Positions 41,615 through 49,073 of a stretch of 49,099 nucleotides of DNA are shown here, one piece after another (the first letter of the stretch is position 1; each line of letters starts with the position of its first letter). The DNA comes from Citrobacter freundii (GTDB lineage: Bacteria; Bacteroidota; Bacteroidia; Chitinophagales; Chitinophagaceae): contig QFQQ01000047.1 of the NCBI GenBank assembly GCA_003243445.1, positions 1-49,099 of the forward strand, given 5' to 3'. A program made the position numbers and the translations under genes. A model generated the notes under the pieces. It had not been told where the DNA came from, did no database searches, and saw only the letters and a list, made by a program, of their open reading frames with translations.

Positions 41615-41648
41615 CAATTTTTCGTTTAACTGCAATAAAAAAATAATA

Positions 41649-41996
41649 ATGGGAAACGGTGTGACCATCGGCTGGGATGATTTTGAGAAAGTAGACATGC
41701 GTGCGGGAACGATCATTGAAGTGAATGATTTTCCAAAGGCAAGAAAACCTGCGTTTAAGCTGAGGATCGATTTCGGTGCGGAGATCGGCATCAGGCAATC
41801 TTCCGCACAGATCACGAAGTTTTACACAAAAGAAAGTCTGCTCAATAAACAGGTGATTGCCGTGGTGAACTTCCCTCCCAAACAGATCGCCGATTTCATG
41901 AGCGAATGTCTTGTACTCGGCGTGTATGATGAAAACAAAGACGTAATTTTATTACAACCCGGTCAGGCTGTGACCAACGGAATGAAAGTTGGATAA
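41649..41996 (+). CDS. csaA: CsaA-type tRNA-binding chaperone-like protein
   Basis: A 115-aa OB-fold protein of the tRNA-binding domain family (CsaA), reported to have chaperone activity in protein export. Typical segments are WDDFEKVDMRAGTIIEVNDFPKARKPAFKL, SSAQIT and NKQVIAVVNFPPKQIADFMSECLVLGV. Length fits CsaA. Its last 8 bp overlap the TTG start of the ogt gene, so the two are probably translated in a coupled way. Confidence 0.9.
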   Translation: MGNGVTIGWDDFEKVDMRAGTIIEVNDFPKARKPAFKLRIDFGAEIGIRQSSAQITKFYTKESLLNKQVIAVVNFPPKQIADFMSECLVLGVYDENKDVILLQPGQAVTNGMKVG

Positions 41997-42489
41997 TACT
42001 TTTACAACATATTATCAATCGCCCGTAGGCTTCCTGAGGATCTCCGGCACGCCTGAGTTGATCAGTGAGGTCAGCTTCCGCGACAAAGGTCCCGAACCTG
42101 ATGAGATTCTCAGCGATGAACTTCCGCCCATGCTGATACAGTGCATAGAGCAACTTATTCAATACTTCAACGGCCAGCGTCGCATATTTGAATTACCGCT
42201 TGCCCAAAGCGGCACTGGCTTCCAGCAGCAAACCTGGAACCTGCTTACAGCCATTCCCTTTGGCAAAACGATCAGCTATCTCCAGCTCGCCATCAGCACC
42301 GGCGATCCCAAAGCCACCCGCGCCGTCGCCAATGCCAACGGCCGCAACAATATCGCCATTATCGTCCCCTGCCACCGCGTGATCGGCTCCAACAGAGAAC
42401 TGACAGGCTATGCCGGAGGTTTATGGAGAAAGAAATGGTTGCTGGAACATGAGATGAAGATCATGTATGGGGTGCAGACGTTGTTTTGA
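41989..42489 (+). CDS. ogt: Methylated-DNA-[protein]-cysteine S-methyltransferase
   Basis: DNA repair protein that transfers the alkyl group from O6-alkylguanine to its own cysteine. The 166-aa product has the active-site motif IVPCHRVIG with Cys128 and the GFQQQTWNLLTAIPFGKTISY helix-turn-helix region. The start is a TTG codon (41989) overlapping the csaA stop: an in-frame stop lies two codons upstream, and the next ATG would remove nearly 50 residues. A family A repeat follows the stop codon. Confidence 0.92.
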   Translation: MDNTFTTYYQSPVGFLRISGTPELISEVSFRDKGPEPDEILSDELPPMLIQCIEQLIQYFNGQRRIFELPLAQSGTGFQQQTWNLLTAIPFGKTISYLQLAISTGDPKATRAVANANGRNNIAIIVPCHRVIGSNRELTGYAGGLWRKKWLLEHEMKIMYGVQTLF

Positions 42490-42494
42490 GGGAA

Positions 42495-42750
42495 GAGGTT
42501 TCAGAAGTTCCAGAGGTCTTATAGGTTTCAGGAGTTCCAGAGGTTCCAGTGGTTCCAGAGGTTGCTACCGCGACCTGTAAAAGTTTCATTTATTGAATGT
42601 GCCACCGTTAGAAGTTAAACCAAGAGATTTCTGATGGTAATCTTTTCATGATCAGGTAGCAATTCGCAGATCGCGGTAGCTACCTCTGGAACCACTGGAA
42701 CTTCTGGAACCTCTGGAACCTCTGGAACTTATAAGACCTCTGAAACTTCA
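42495..42750. repeat. Family A word-built inverted repeat between ogt and cdd
   Basis: The left arm (42495-42563) and right arm (42673-42750) match as reverse complements over the words GGTTCCAGA, AGTTCCAGA and GGTTCCAGT and an unusual GAGGTCTTATA. Pairing goes on past the words: GCTACCGCGACCTG at about 42564-42577 pairs with CAGATCGCGGTAGC at about 42667-42680. It occupies almost all of the 266-bp convergent gap, from 5 bp after the ogt stop to 5 bp before the cdd stop. Confidence 0.87.
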
Positions 42751-42755
42751 CTCCC

Positions 42756-43238
42756 CTACTTCAGCTCGTCCTGCGTAAACGCAAACGGCAACAGATCCCC
42801 CACACTCTTCAACACGATCACCTCACCTTTCTGTCCGCTCATAATGATCCGCAAGGGCTTTCCGCCCCGGCTTTCGTATTCCAGCAATGCCTGGCGGCAC
42901 ATACCGCAGGGAGAGACGGGACGGTCGCTTGTGCCCTTCTCATTATCGTAGCTTACGGCAATAGTGTCCAGGGCGAGACCCGGGAATATAGAAGACGCTG
43001 TAGACAACAAGGTGCGCTCAGCACAGATGCCTACCGGGTATGATGCATTCTCCTGGTTGGTGCCCGTTACAATGCCTTTGGCAGTGCTTGCGGCTGCACC
43101 CACGCGAAAGTTGGAATAAGGCGCATAAGCCTGCGCCGTGATCTCACGTGCGGTCTTTAACAGTGCTGCATCCTCTGCAGACAGCTCGCTTATATCATTG
43201 TACACCTCGTATTCAATCTGAATTTTCTTGTCGCTCAT
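42756..43238 (-). CDS. cdd: Cytidine deaminase
   Basis: A 160-aa zinc-dependent cytidine deaminase (cytidine to uridine, pyrimidine salvage). Zinc ligands and the catalytic acid appear in GICAERTLLS (Cys-Ala-Glu) and PCGMCRQALLEY (two Cys). The NFRVGAAA segment binds substrate. The homotetrameric small form is expected from the length. It lies downstream of lepB with a strong terminator between them, so it should have its own promoter inside the 61-bp gap. Confidence 0.95.
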   Translation of the reverse strand: MSDKKIQIEYEVYNDISELSAEDAALLKTAREITAQAYAPYSNFRVGAAASTAKGIVTGTNQENASYPVGICAERTLLSTASSIFPGLALDTIAVSYDNEKGTSDRPVSPCGMCRQALLEYESRGGKPLRIIMSGQKGEVIVLKSVGDLLPFAFTQDELK

Positions 43239-43252
43239 AACAAATTCTTATA

Positions 43253-43284
43253 GACAAAAATGCCCCGGCTTTCGCGGGGCATTT
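43253..43284 (-). terminator. lepB: Intrinsic terminator of lepB
   Basis: On the minus strand AAATGCCCCG and CGGGGCATTT form a perfect 10-bp stem with a 7-nt loop, the second arm running into TTTTTGTC. It lies 16 bp after the lepB stop. Confidence 0.9.
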
Positions 43285-43299
43285 AAAGTTAGGTCAATT

Positions 43300-44820
43300 T
43301 TATTTAATGATGTTGAAGAGTCTTTTCCATCTTGGCCCGCCATCCCAGCTGAACCAGATCATCCAGGCTTTACCAACGATCCGGTCTTCCGGTACAAAGC
43401 CCCATTTGCGGCTGTCCTGTGAGCCCTGGCGGTTATCCCCCATCATCCAGTAATAATCCATCTGGAATGTATATTGATTGGTCTCTTTTCCATTGATGAA
43501 GTACTTGCCGTTTTTTTCTTCCAGTTCATTATGCTCATACTTGCGGATCGCGCGCTCATAAAGGGCAAAGTTTTCCGGGGTAATCGTAAGCGTCGCTCCT
43601 TTCTTTGGCACCCAGAACGGACCGAAATTATCCATCGTCCAGTTATGAAGCGAATCATACGGGAAAGTAGCGCGATCACCCTGATCTACCGGCTCAGCGC
43701 TTTTTGCCAGGCCGTTCTGCAGCATCTTATCACGCGCAGCGATGGTCAGCAGCATCTCGTAAGTATTCGGCCCGATCGAATGATACTCTTCTTTTTCAAA
43801 ATCACAATCGTATTCGTTTTTCATCACCTCCATATCCAATGCAGGAACACTTACCACAACTTTGTAATGCAGCTCGGAATATGGTGGAGGATTCTGAATA
43901 ACGTTATTTGCATAGACAACGTTATGTCTGATCTCAATCGTATCGCCTGCCACACCTACACAACGTTTGATATAGTTATCTGTCTTATCAACCGGGTGTG
44001 AGACAACCGGGTAGTTCTCCGGATCAGCCAGTATTTCTTTTGCCTGCGAAACACCCCGCGAAGCCTCGCGTTTGATATCGATATAGGGCACCAGCGATTC
44101 AAATCCATCTTTGTGGATCACCGTATCTCCGGCAGGGAAATTGAATACCACCACATCATTTCTCTTCGGTGCGCTTCCAAACCAGCGGATATACGGCAGT
44201 TGGATCAGCTCTGAATAGGATTTGCCGTTCGTAACAGGCATATAGTTATGTACAAACGGAACAGACAATGGTGTATTCGGAATCCGCGGTCCGTAGCTAA
44301 GCTTGCTTACGAAAAGAAAGTCTTTTACCAGCAGGGTCTTCTCCATCGAACCCGAAGGGATCGTATATGCTTCGAAGATAAAAGTGCGGATCAATGTTGC
44401 CGCCACTACTGCAAAGATCGCAGCATCCACCCACTCTCTCCAACCTGGTTTGTGATAGAGCCTTACTGTTTTGGGCCCTACAAAACGCGTATCCGGTCTT
44501 GAAGCGATATAAGGGAAATAGATGAACGGCAACAGCGTAGCCATTGTATGCGCTCCAAGCGAATATTTAGCAAACACTTTTGCAAACTCGATGAAAATGC
44601 CCGGCGTGATGAACCAGCCTACCACAGGAATGAACTGCCAGAAGACCCAGTGCTTCGGACGTTCCGCGATCTCCTGCATCACCCAGGTATTATAGAATGG
44701 AACGTATGCCTTCCAGGCCGGCACTCCCGCTTTCACAAACAACTTCGCCAACCCGAAAGAAGGCAAAAACACATAGAGGGTACCGATAAGATAAATGACA
44801 AGTAAATGTTGTAAAGGCAT
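43300..44820 (-). CDS. lepB: Signal peptidase I with extra N-terminal membrane domain
   Basis: A 506-aa type I signal peptidase that removes signal peptides from exported proteins at the inner membrane. The catalytic Ser158 is in PSGSMEKTLL, the general base Lys219 in PKRNDVVVFNFP, and the C-terminal box E is MMGDNRQGSQDSRKWGFV. Before the catalytic domain is a region of about 110 residues with several hydrophobic segments (WKAYVPFYNTWVMQEIAERP ... FIPVVGW) resembling DUF5684-type membrane domains. About 170 residues lie between the Lys motif and box E, longer than in E. coli LepB. The long form is usual in Bacteroidetes. A terminator follows. Confidence 0.93.
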   Translation of the reverse strand: MPLQHLLVIYLIGTLYVFLPSFGLAKLFVKAGVPAWKAYVPFYNTWVMQEIAERPKHWVFWQFIPVVGWFITPGIFIEFAKVFAKYSLGAHTMATLLPFIYFPYIASRPDTRFVGPKTVRLYHKPGWREWVDAAIFAVVAATLIRTFIFEAYTIPSGSMEKTLLVKDFLFVSKLSYGPRIPNTPLSVPFVHNYMPVTNGKSYSELIQLPYIRWFGSAPKRNDVVVFNFPAGDTVIHKDGFESLVPYIDIKREASRGVSQAKEILADPENYPVVSHPVDKTDNYIKRCVGVAGDTIEIRHNVVYANNVIQNPPPYSELHYKVVVSVPALDMEVMKNEYDCDFEKEEYHSIGPNTYEMLLTIAARDKMLQNGLAKSAEPVDQGDRATFPYDSLHNWTMDNFGPFWVPKKGATLTITPENFALYERAIRKYEHNELEEKNGKYFINGKETNQYTFQMDYYWMMGDNRQGSQDSRKWGFVPEDRIVGKAWMIWFSWDGGPRWKRLFNIIK

Positions 44821-44857
44821 GAGCCTGATTTTATTTAAAGGAAAAAACTACCAATTA

Positions 44858-44965
44858 GAAGTCAAATGTAAAAAGTCAAAATTCAAAAGTAAAAATTAAA
44901 AACTTCGTTAAGAAATATCATTCCTGATTTGAAGCATGACATTTTTACTTTTGACTTTTTACTTA
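44858..44965. repeat. Family C word-built inverted repeat between lepB and the NtrC-like gene
   Basis: The left arm (44858-44903) contains GTCAAATGTAAAAAGTCAAA and TTCAAAAGTAAAAATTAAAA. The right arm (44938-44965) reads TTTTTACTTTTGACTTTTTA and ends in the stop codon of the NtrC-like gene: on the minus strand TAA is followed directly by GTAAAAAGTC. The centre AAATATCATTC-CTGATTT is shared with 16509-16640. Confidence 0.8.
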
Positions 44966-46123
44966 TCTCGGCATTACATAACTCTTCACATCCTCTCCCG
45001 TAATGCTCTTGGATGAAAGGATCACCAGGCGCTCCACCACGTTACGCAATTCCCGGATATTACCGGTCCAGTTGTACTCCTGCAGCAGTTTAAGCGCATC
45101 ATCATCGATATTCTTTTTCACAATGCCGTAATCGGCGCAGATATCTTCGAGGAACTGATCCACCAGCATTGGGATATCATCCCTGCGCGCATTCAGCGAA
45201 GGCACGTGTATAAGGATCACACTTAAGCGGTGATATAAGTCGAGACGGAACGTTTTCGCATCCACTTCTTCCAGCAGGTCTTTATTGGTTGCGGCGATCA
45301 CCCGCACATCCACGTTGATGTCCTTATCAGCCCCCACACGCGTGATCTTCCCTTCCTGCAGTGCGCGAAGCACTTTTGCCTGTGCACTGAGGCTCATATC
45401 GCCGATCTCGTCAAGGAAAAGTGTACCGCCATTGGCTTGCTCAAATTTGCCGATACGCTGTTTGATCGCGGAAGTGAATGATCCTTTTTCATGACCGAAC
45501 AATTCACTTTCGATCAGCTCTGTTGGGATCGCTGCGCAGTTTACTTCGACCAATGGCCCTGTATTGCGGTTGCTTTTCTCATGCACCCAGCGGGCGACGA
45601 GCTCTTTACCTACACCATTCTCTCCGGTGATGAGAATACGCGCATCTGTAGGCGCTACTTTATCGATCGTGTCTTTGATCTTCTGCATCGGTGCAGATGC
45701 GCCGATCATTTCCTGTACGCGGCTTACTTTGCGTTTCAGGACTTTTGTCTCGGTAACAAGACTTGTTCTTTCCATCGCATTACGGATGGTGATCAGCAGG
45801 CGGTTCAGATCCGGCGGTTTGGAGATGTAGTCATACGCGCCTTTCTTTACGGCTTCCACGGCTGTTTCAATATTACCGTGACCGGAGATCATGATAATAG
45901 GAATGTCGGGATTTATCTCGCTGGCCTTTTGCAGGAATTCAATGCCATCCAGTTTGGGCATTTTGATATCGCAGAGCACCAGGTCAAATGTCTTCTCTTT
46001 GAATTTTTTCAATCCTTCTTCTCCATCAGAAGCCTCATCCAGCTTATACCCTTCGAAGGAAAGAATTTCCGTCAATGTCTTCCGGATCGCTTTTTCATCG
46101 TCAATGATCAGTATATCAGCCAT
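44963..46123 (-). CDS. NtrC-like sigma-54 activator response regulator without DNA-binding domain
   Basis: A 386-aa two-component regulator. The receiver domain (residues 1-115) has the acidic pocket Asp8/Asp9 and the phospho-acceptor Asp52 (LVLCDIKMPKLDG). The AAA+ domain has Walker A GENGVGKE at 167-174, Walker B FLDEIGD near 236-242 and an arginine-finger region. The sigma-54 contact loop reads GSFTSA at 214-219 instead of GAFTGA. The protein ends about 25 residues after the AAA+ lid (NIRELRNVVERLVILSSKSITGEDV), with no Fis-type helix-turn-helix. Related Bacteroidetes proteins also seem to end here, so this is probably natural. No histidine kinase is adjacent. Confidence 0.9.
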   Translation of the reverse strand: MADILIIDDEKAIRKTLTEILSFEGYKLDEASDGEEGLKKFKEKTFDLVLCDIKMPKLDGIEFLQKASEINPDIPIIMISGHGNIETAVEAVKKGAYDYISKPPDLNRLLITIRNAMERTSLVTETKVLKRKVSRVQEMIGASAPMQKIKDTIDKVAPTDARILITGENGVGKELVARWVHEKSNRNTGPLVEVNCAAIPTELIESELFGHEKGSFTSAIKQRIGKFEQANGGTLFLDEIGDMSLSAQAKVLRALQEGKITRVGADKDINVDVRVIAATNKDLLEEVDAKTFRLDLYHRLSVILIHVPSLNARRDDIPMLVDQFLEDICADYGIVKKNIDDDALKLLQEYNWTGNIRELRNVVERLVILSSKSITGEDVKSYVMPR

Positions 46124-46143
46124 TCATTCAGGTTTAGTAGGCG

Positions 46144-46151
46144 CAAAAATA
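46144..46151 (-). promoter_or_regulatory. -7 box (TATTTTTG, minus strand) of the NtrC-like gene
   Basis: TATTTTTG on the minus strand, 20 nt before the ATG at 46123, fits the TAnnTTTG consensus. Confidence 0.5.
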
Positions 46152-46183
46152 GGGGAAATCCTCTAGGGAAGGGATTTAGAGGG

Positions 46184-46320
46184 AATCGATGTTCGATGAT
46201 CGATGGTCGAATGCACGGTTGAAATACTGCTGCTTATCTACCAGCTTCCGGCTTTTATTACCAGATTGCTGAGTTTTCGACTAAAAATCGAGCATCGCGC
46301 ATCTAACATCGATCATCAAT
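46184..46320. repeat. Family B word-built inverted repeat between pdhB and the NtrC-like gene
   Basis: The left arm is 46184-46212 (ATCGATGTTCGATGATCGAT onward). The right arm is 46286-46320 (ATCGAGCATCGCGCATCTAA onward). Pairing is looser than in other family B members. It lies in a 500-bp gap that also holds the hairpins at 46358-46381 and 46548-46592. Apart from a 17-codon open frame at 46403-46456, the remaining sequence (46382-46547) shows nothing I can name. Confidence 0.72.
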
Positions 46321-46357
46321 ATAATTTGCAGCGTTTAACAATCTATTTAAAAACAAA

Positions 46358-46381
46358 GAGGCCGGATAGAAATCCAGCCTC
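46358..46381 (-). terminator. Terminator-like hairpin
   Basis: GAGGCCGGA and TCCAGCCTC pair at 8 of 9 positions around a 6-nt loop. On the minus strand the stem is followed by TTTGTTTTT, so it could be a second terminator in the pdhB direction or an attenuator. Confidence 0.45.
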
Positions 46382-46547
46382 GCTTTTAAAATCCAATATC
46401 CTATGAAAAACCATTACAAAGATGCAGTTTTAGATGCAAAACGCTGCATTATCTGACAAAAAAATATTAAGCGTAAATCTACGATCTGTGGATAAAGCAT
46501 AACGGTGAAGATGAGTGCAATTAATTGAAAAAGATATGGCTATACAA

Positions 46548-46592
46548 TGAAAAACCCGTCTTCAAAACAGTTTTCAGACTGATGAAGACGGG
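46548..46592 (-). terminator. pdhB: Intrinsic terminator of pdhB
   Basis: CCCGTCTTC (46555-46563) and GAAGACGGG (46584-46592) pair perfectly. On the minus strand the stem is followed by TTTTTCATTG. It lies about 31 bp after the pdhB stop codon. Confidence 0.85.
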
Positions 46593-46623
46593 CAAAAAAG
46601 TATCTTAAAAATGTGGAAAACCT

Positions 46624-47613
46624 TTATTTCTTCAGGTACATTACTTCTTTTACTAATTTAACTGTACGCTCGATACTTGGCAATGCAGCAGCTACGAGGT
46701 TTGGCGCGTAGTGCAGCGGAGCGTCAGCAGCAGTAATGCGGCGGATCGGCGCATCCAGGTAATCAAATCCTTCTTTCTGAATTCTGTAAGTGATCTCTGA
46801 AGATACAGAAGCGAATGGCCATTGCTCTTCCACGATCACCAGGCGGTTCGTTTTTTTAACGCTCTCAAGGATCGTCTTCCAGTCGAGCGGACGGATCGTA
46901 CGCAAATCGATCACTTCAGCGCTGATGCCTTCCTTTTCCAGTTCAGCCGCAGCGCCCAGGGCCACTTTCATCATTTTGTTGAATGAAACGATGGTCACGT
47001 CTGTACCCTGTTTCTTCACATCAGCTTTACCTAATTCGATATAATATTCTTCCTCGGGAATTTCCATTTTATCACCGTACATCTGCTCACTTTCCATGAA
47101 CATTACGGGATCTTCTTCGTAACGGATCGCTTGTTTCAGCAGGCCTTTTGCATCATAACCGTTGCTTGGAGAAACAACTTTGATACCTGGAATATTTGCA
47201 TATAATGCTTCGAACGCAGTTGAGTGCTGCGCACCCAATTGTCCCGCAGAACCGTTACCACCGCGGAAAACGATCGGACAGGAGATCTGTCCACCGCTCA
47301 TTGCCAGCATTTTAGAAGCTGTATTTAAGATCTGATCAAGCGCAAGTACAGCGAAGTTCCAGGTCATGAACTCCACTACCGGACGAAGACCATTCTGCGC
47401 CGCACCAACACCTACTGCCGTGAAGCCAAGCTCAGCGATCGGCGTATCGATCACGCGTTTAGGACCAAATTCTGCCAGCATGCCCTGGCTTACCTTATAA
47501 GCACCATTGTACTCTGCTACTTCCTCACCCATCAGGAAAACCCGGTCATCCCTTCTCATTTCTTCAGACATTGCTTCACGAAGAGCGTCACGGAATGCGA
47601 TTGATCTTGCCAT
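46624..47613 (-). CDS. pdhB: Pyruvate dehydrogenase E1 component, beta subunit
   Basis: A 329-aa transketolase-like E1 beta subunit that, with an alpha subunit not present here, decarboxylates pyruvate with thiamine diphosphate. It begins MARSIAFRDALREAMSEEM and has FLMGEEVAEYNGAYKVSQGM (the thiamine-contact Glu), IDTPIAELGFTAVGVGAAQNGLRPVVEFM, the loop GGNGSAGQLGAQHS and the C-terminal VIVEEQWPFASVSSEI. Length and motifs match PdhB; branched-chain E1 beta is less likely but cannot be fully excluded. The E1 alpha and E2 genes must lie elsewhere. A clear promoter box lies 26 nt upstream and a strong terminator follows. Confidence 0.93.
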   Translation of the reverse strand: MARSIAFRDALREAMSEEMRRDDRVFLMGEEVAEYNGAYKVSQGMLAEFGPKRVIDTPIAELGFTAVGVGAAQNGLRPVVEFMTWNFAVLALDQILNTASKMLAMSGGQISCPIVFRGGNGSAGQLGAQHSTAFEALYANIPGIKVVSPSNGYDAKGLLKQAIRYEEDPVMFMESEQMYGDKMEIPEEEYYIELGKADVKKQGTDVTIVSFNKMMKVALGAAAELEKEGISAEVIDLRTIRPLDWKTILESVKKTNRLVIVEEQWPFASVSSEITYRIQKEGFDYLDAPIRRITAADAPLHYAPNLVAAALPSIERTVKLVKEVMYLKK

Positions 47614-47639
47614 TTTTTCGGTTAGTTTTTTAAGAGTCG

Positions 47640-47647
47640 CAAAAATA
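47640..47647 (-). promoter_or_regulatory. pdhB: -7 box (TATTTTTG, minus strand) of pdhB
   Basis: TATTTTTG on the minus strand lies 26 nt before the pdhB ATG and fits TAnnTTTG. Confidence 0.5.
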
Positions 47648-47712
47648 AGCTAAAAGGGATAAAAAGAGAAAAAGGAGTGAAAGAGATATTTCGGTGGGGG
47701 GAAAGAGGAGGC

Positions 47713-47876
47713 TGTCGATGTTCGATGGTCGATGGTCGGTGGTCGATGCGCGATCTGTAGCATGCGCGTGACCGCCCTGAAACCCGATCTGCTATGACCA
47801 ATAGCCTTGTCAGGCAAATATATTTAACTCGATCCATCGACCATCGAACATCGATCATCGAACATCCAACATCAAT
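47713..47876. repeat. Family B word-built inverted repeat in the pdhB/ypdA divergent region
   Basis: The left arm is 47713-47756 (GTCGATGTTCGATGGTCGAT onward). The right arm is 47829-47876 (CGATCCATCGACCATCGAAC onward). The 309-bp divergent gap otherwise holds the pdhB promoter box and, at 47881-47920, the words AATTCGCGTAA, TTTGCGTC and AATCCGCGTAA directly before the ypdA ATG, similar to family F words. Confidence 0.8.
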
Positions 47877-47922
47877 TCCCGACCGCAATTCGCGTAATTT
47901 GCGTCTGTAATCCGCGTAAGCC

Positions 47923-48897
47923 ATGAATTATACAGTGATTATTATCGGCGGTGGTCCTATCGGCCTCGCCTGTGCGCTCGCAGCACAAAAAGCAGGACTA
48001 TCGTACCTTATTTTAGAAAAAGGCGCGCTCGTCAATTCGATCTATCATTATCCCGTTAATATGACTTTTTTCTCCACCTCTGAAAGGCTGGAGATCGGGA
48101 ATGTTCCGTTTGTCAGCAACAACGCAAAACCTACAAGGCTTGAGGCACTCGAATACTATCGCCGCGTGACAAGTTCATTCCAGTTAAATATTCATTTGTT
48201 TGAAGAAGTACTGGCTGTTGCAAAAAATGCAGACAACAAAGGCTTCGAAGTCATCACTGCCAAAACAAAATATTCCGCGCAGCAGATCATTATCGCCACG
48301 GGGTTCTATGATATTCCGTATAAGTTGAATGTGCCGGGCGAAGATCTTCCTAAAGTCACGCATTACTATAAAGACCCGCATTTTTATTCTTTCCAGAAAG
48401 TGCTGGTGATCGGTGCGCAGAACTCTGCTGTTGATGCCGCACTCGAAACATGGAGAAAGGGCGCTGATGTGACGATGGTCGTCCGCGGAGAAGATATCGG
48501 CAAACGTGTGAAATACTGGGTAAGGCCGGACATCATGAACCGCATACAGGAAGGGTCGATCAAAGCCTATTACAATTCCACCATACTTGCTATCAGGGAG
48601 CATGAAGTGGATATACAAACGCCTGATGGCGTAGTGACCATTCCCAATGACTGGGTGATCGCAGCCACAGGCTATCAGCCCAATCTTGATTTCTTAAGAA
48701 GGATCGGTATTGATCTGTCAGCAGATGAAGTGATGTGTCCTGCAATCAATGAAGAAACGCATGAGACCAATATTAAAGGGATCTACCTCGCAGGTGTGAT
48801 CTGCGGAGGCATGAATACGCACCGCCTTTTTATAGAAAACTCACGTGAACATGCAGACAAGATCATCAAACATATTCTTTCGACGACCATCAGATGA
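47923..48897 (+). CDS. ypdA: YpdA-family FAD/NAD(P)-dependent disulfide reductase
   Basis: A 324-aa flavoprotein resembling YpdA, the putative bacillithiol-disulfide reductase. The FAD-binding motif is IIIGGGPIGLACALAAQKAG at residues 5-24, the second dinucleotide motif VLVIGAQNSAVDAALE lies near residue 165, and the C-terminal FAD motif is GIYLAGVICGG near residue 286. No CxxC redox pair of the thioredoxin-reductase type is evident, as expected for YpdA. Bacillithiol use is plausible in some Bacteroidetes, but no biosynthesis gene is in the window. The right-edge repeat follows its stop codon. Confidence 0.85.
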   Translation: MNYTVIIIGGGPIGLACALAAQKAGLSYLILEKGALVNSIYHYPVNMTFFSTSERLEIGNVPFVSNNAKPTRLEALEYYRRVTSSFQLNIHLFEEVLAVAKNADNKGFEVITAKTKYSAQQIIIATGFYDIPYKLNVPGEDLPKVTHYYKDPHFYSFQKVLVIGAQNSAVDAALETWRKGADVTMVVRGEDIGKRVKYWVRPDIMNRIQEGSIKAYYNSTILAIREHEVDIQTPDGVVTIPNDWVIAATGYQPNLDFLRRIGIDLSADEVMCPAINEETHETNIKGIYLAGVICGGMNTHRLFIENSREHADKIIKHILSTTIR

Positions 48898-48920
48898 AAT
48901 CATAATTTTTTTAGTGCTGG

Positions 48921-49073
48921 GCATTCCTCACCCAGAATTAAAATTCATTGTCGTTTGGTTAAAGGAAAGCTATTCGCTCTCCTGGCGTAGGGGCCCCTCT
49001 AAATTTCCCCCTTCAGGCTGATCGTTACCCAAATTTTCGGACTTGCGTAAGGTTCCCGCTGATTCCGCAGATT
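48921..49073. repeat. Dispersed repeat copy at right edge, inverted relative to the left-edge copy
   Basis: Reverse complement of the left-edge repeat (14-152), with the same blocks GCATTCCTCACCC, TTAAAATTCA-TGTCGTTTGG, CCTGGCGTAG, ATCGTTACCCAAATTTTCGG and GCGTAAGGTTCCCGC and about 17 nt extra around AAAGGAAAGCTATTCGCT. A small hairpin CTGGG ... CCCAG at its start follows ATTTTTTTAG after ypdA. Confidence 0.82.

Noticed and set aside
44963..44965. Truncation of the NtrC-like gene by insertion of the family C repeat.
   Set aside because: The stop does coincide with the repeat, but related Bacteroidetes proteins, as far as I recall, also end shortly after the AAA+ lid. I keep it as a question in the findings rather than calling a pseudogene.
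46403..46456. 17-codon open frame (MKNHYKDAVLDAKRCII) between two hairpins in the pdhB/NtrC-like gap, a possible leader peptide.
   Set aside because: It is on the strand opposite to both flanking genes, has no regulatory codon run and no downstream gene in its direction.
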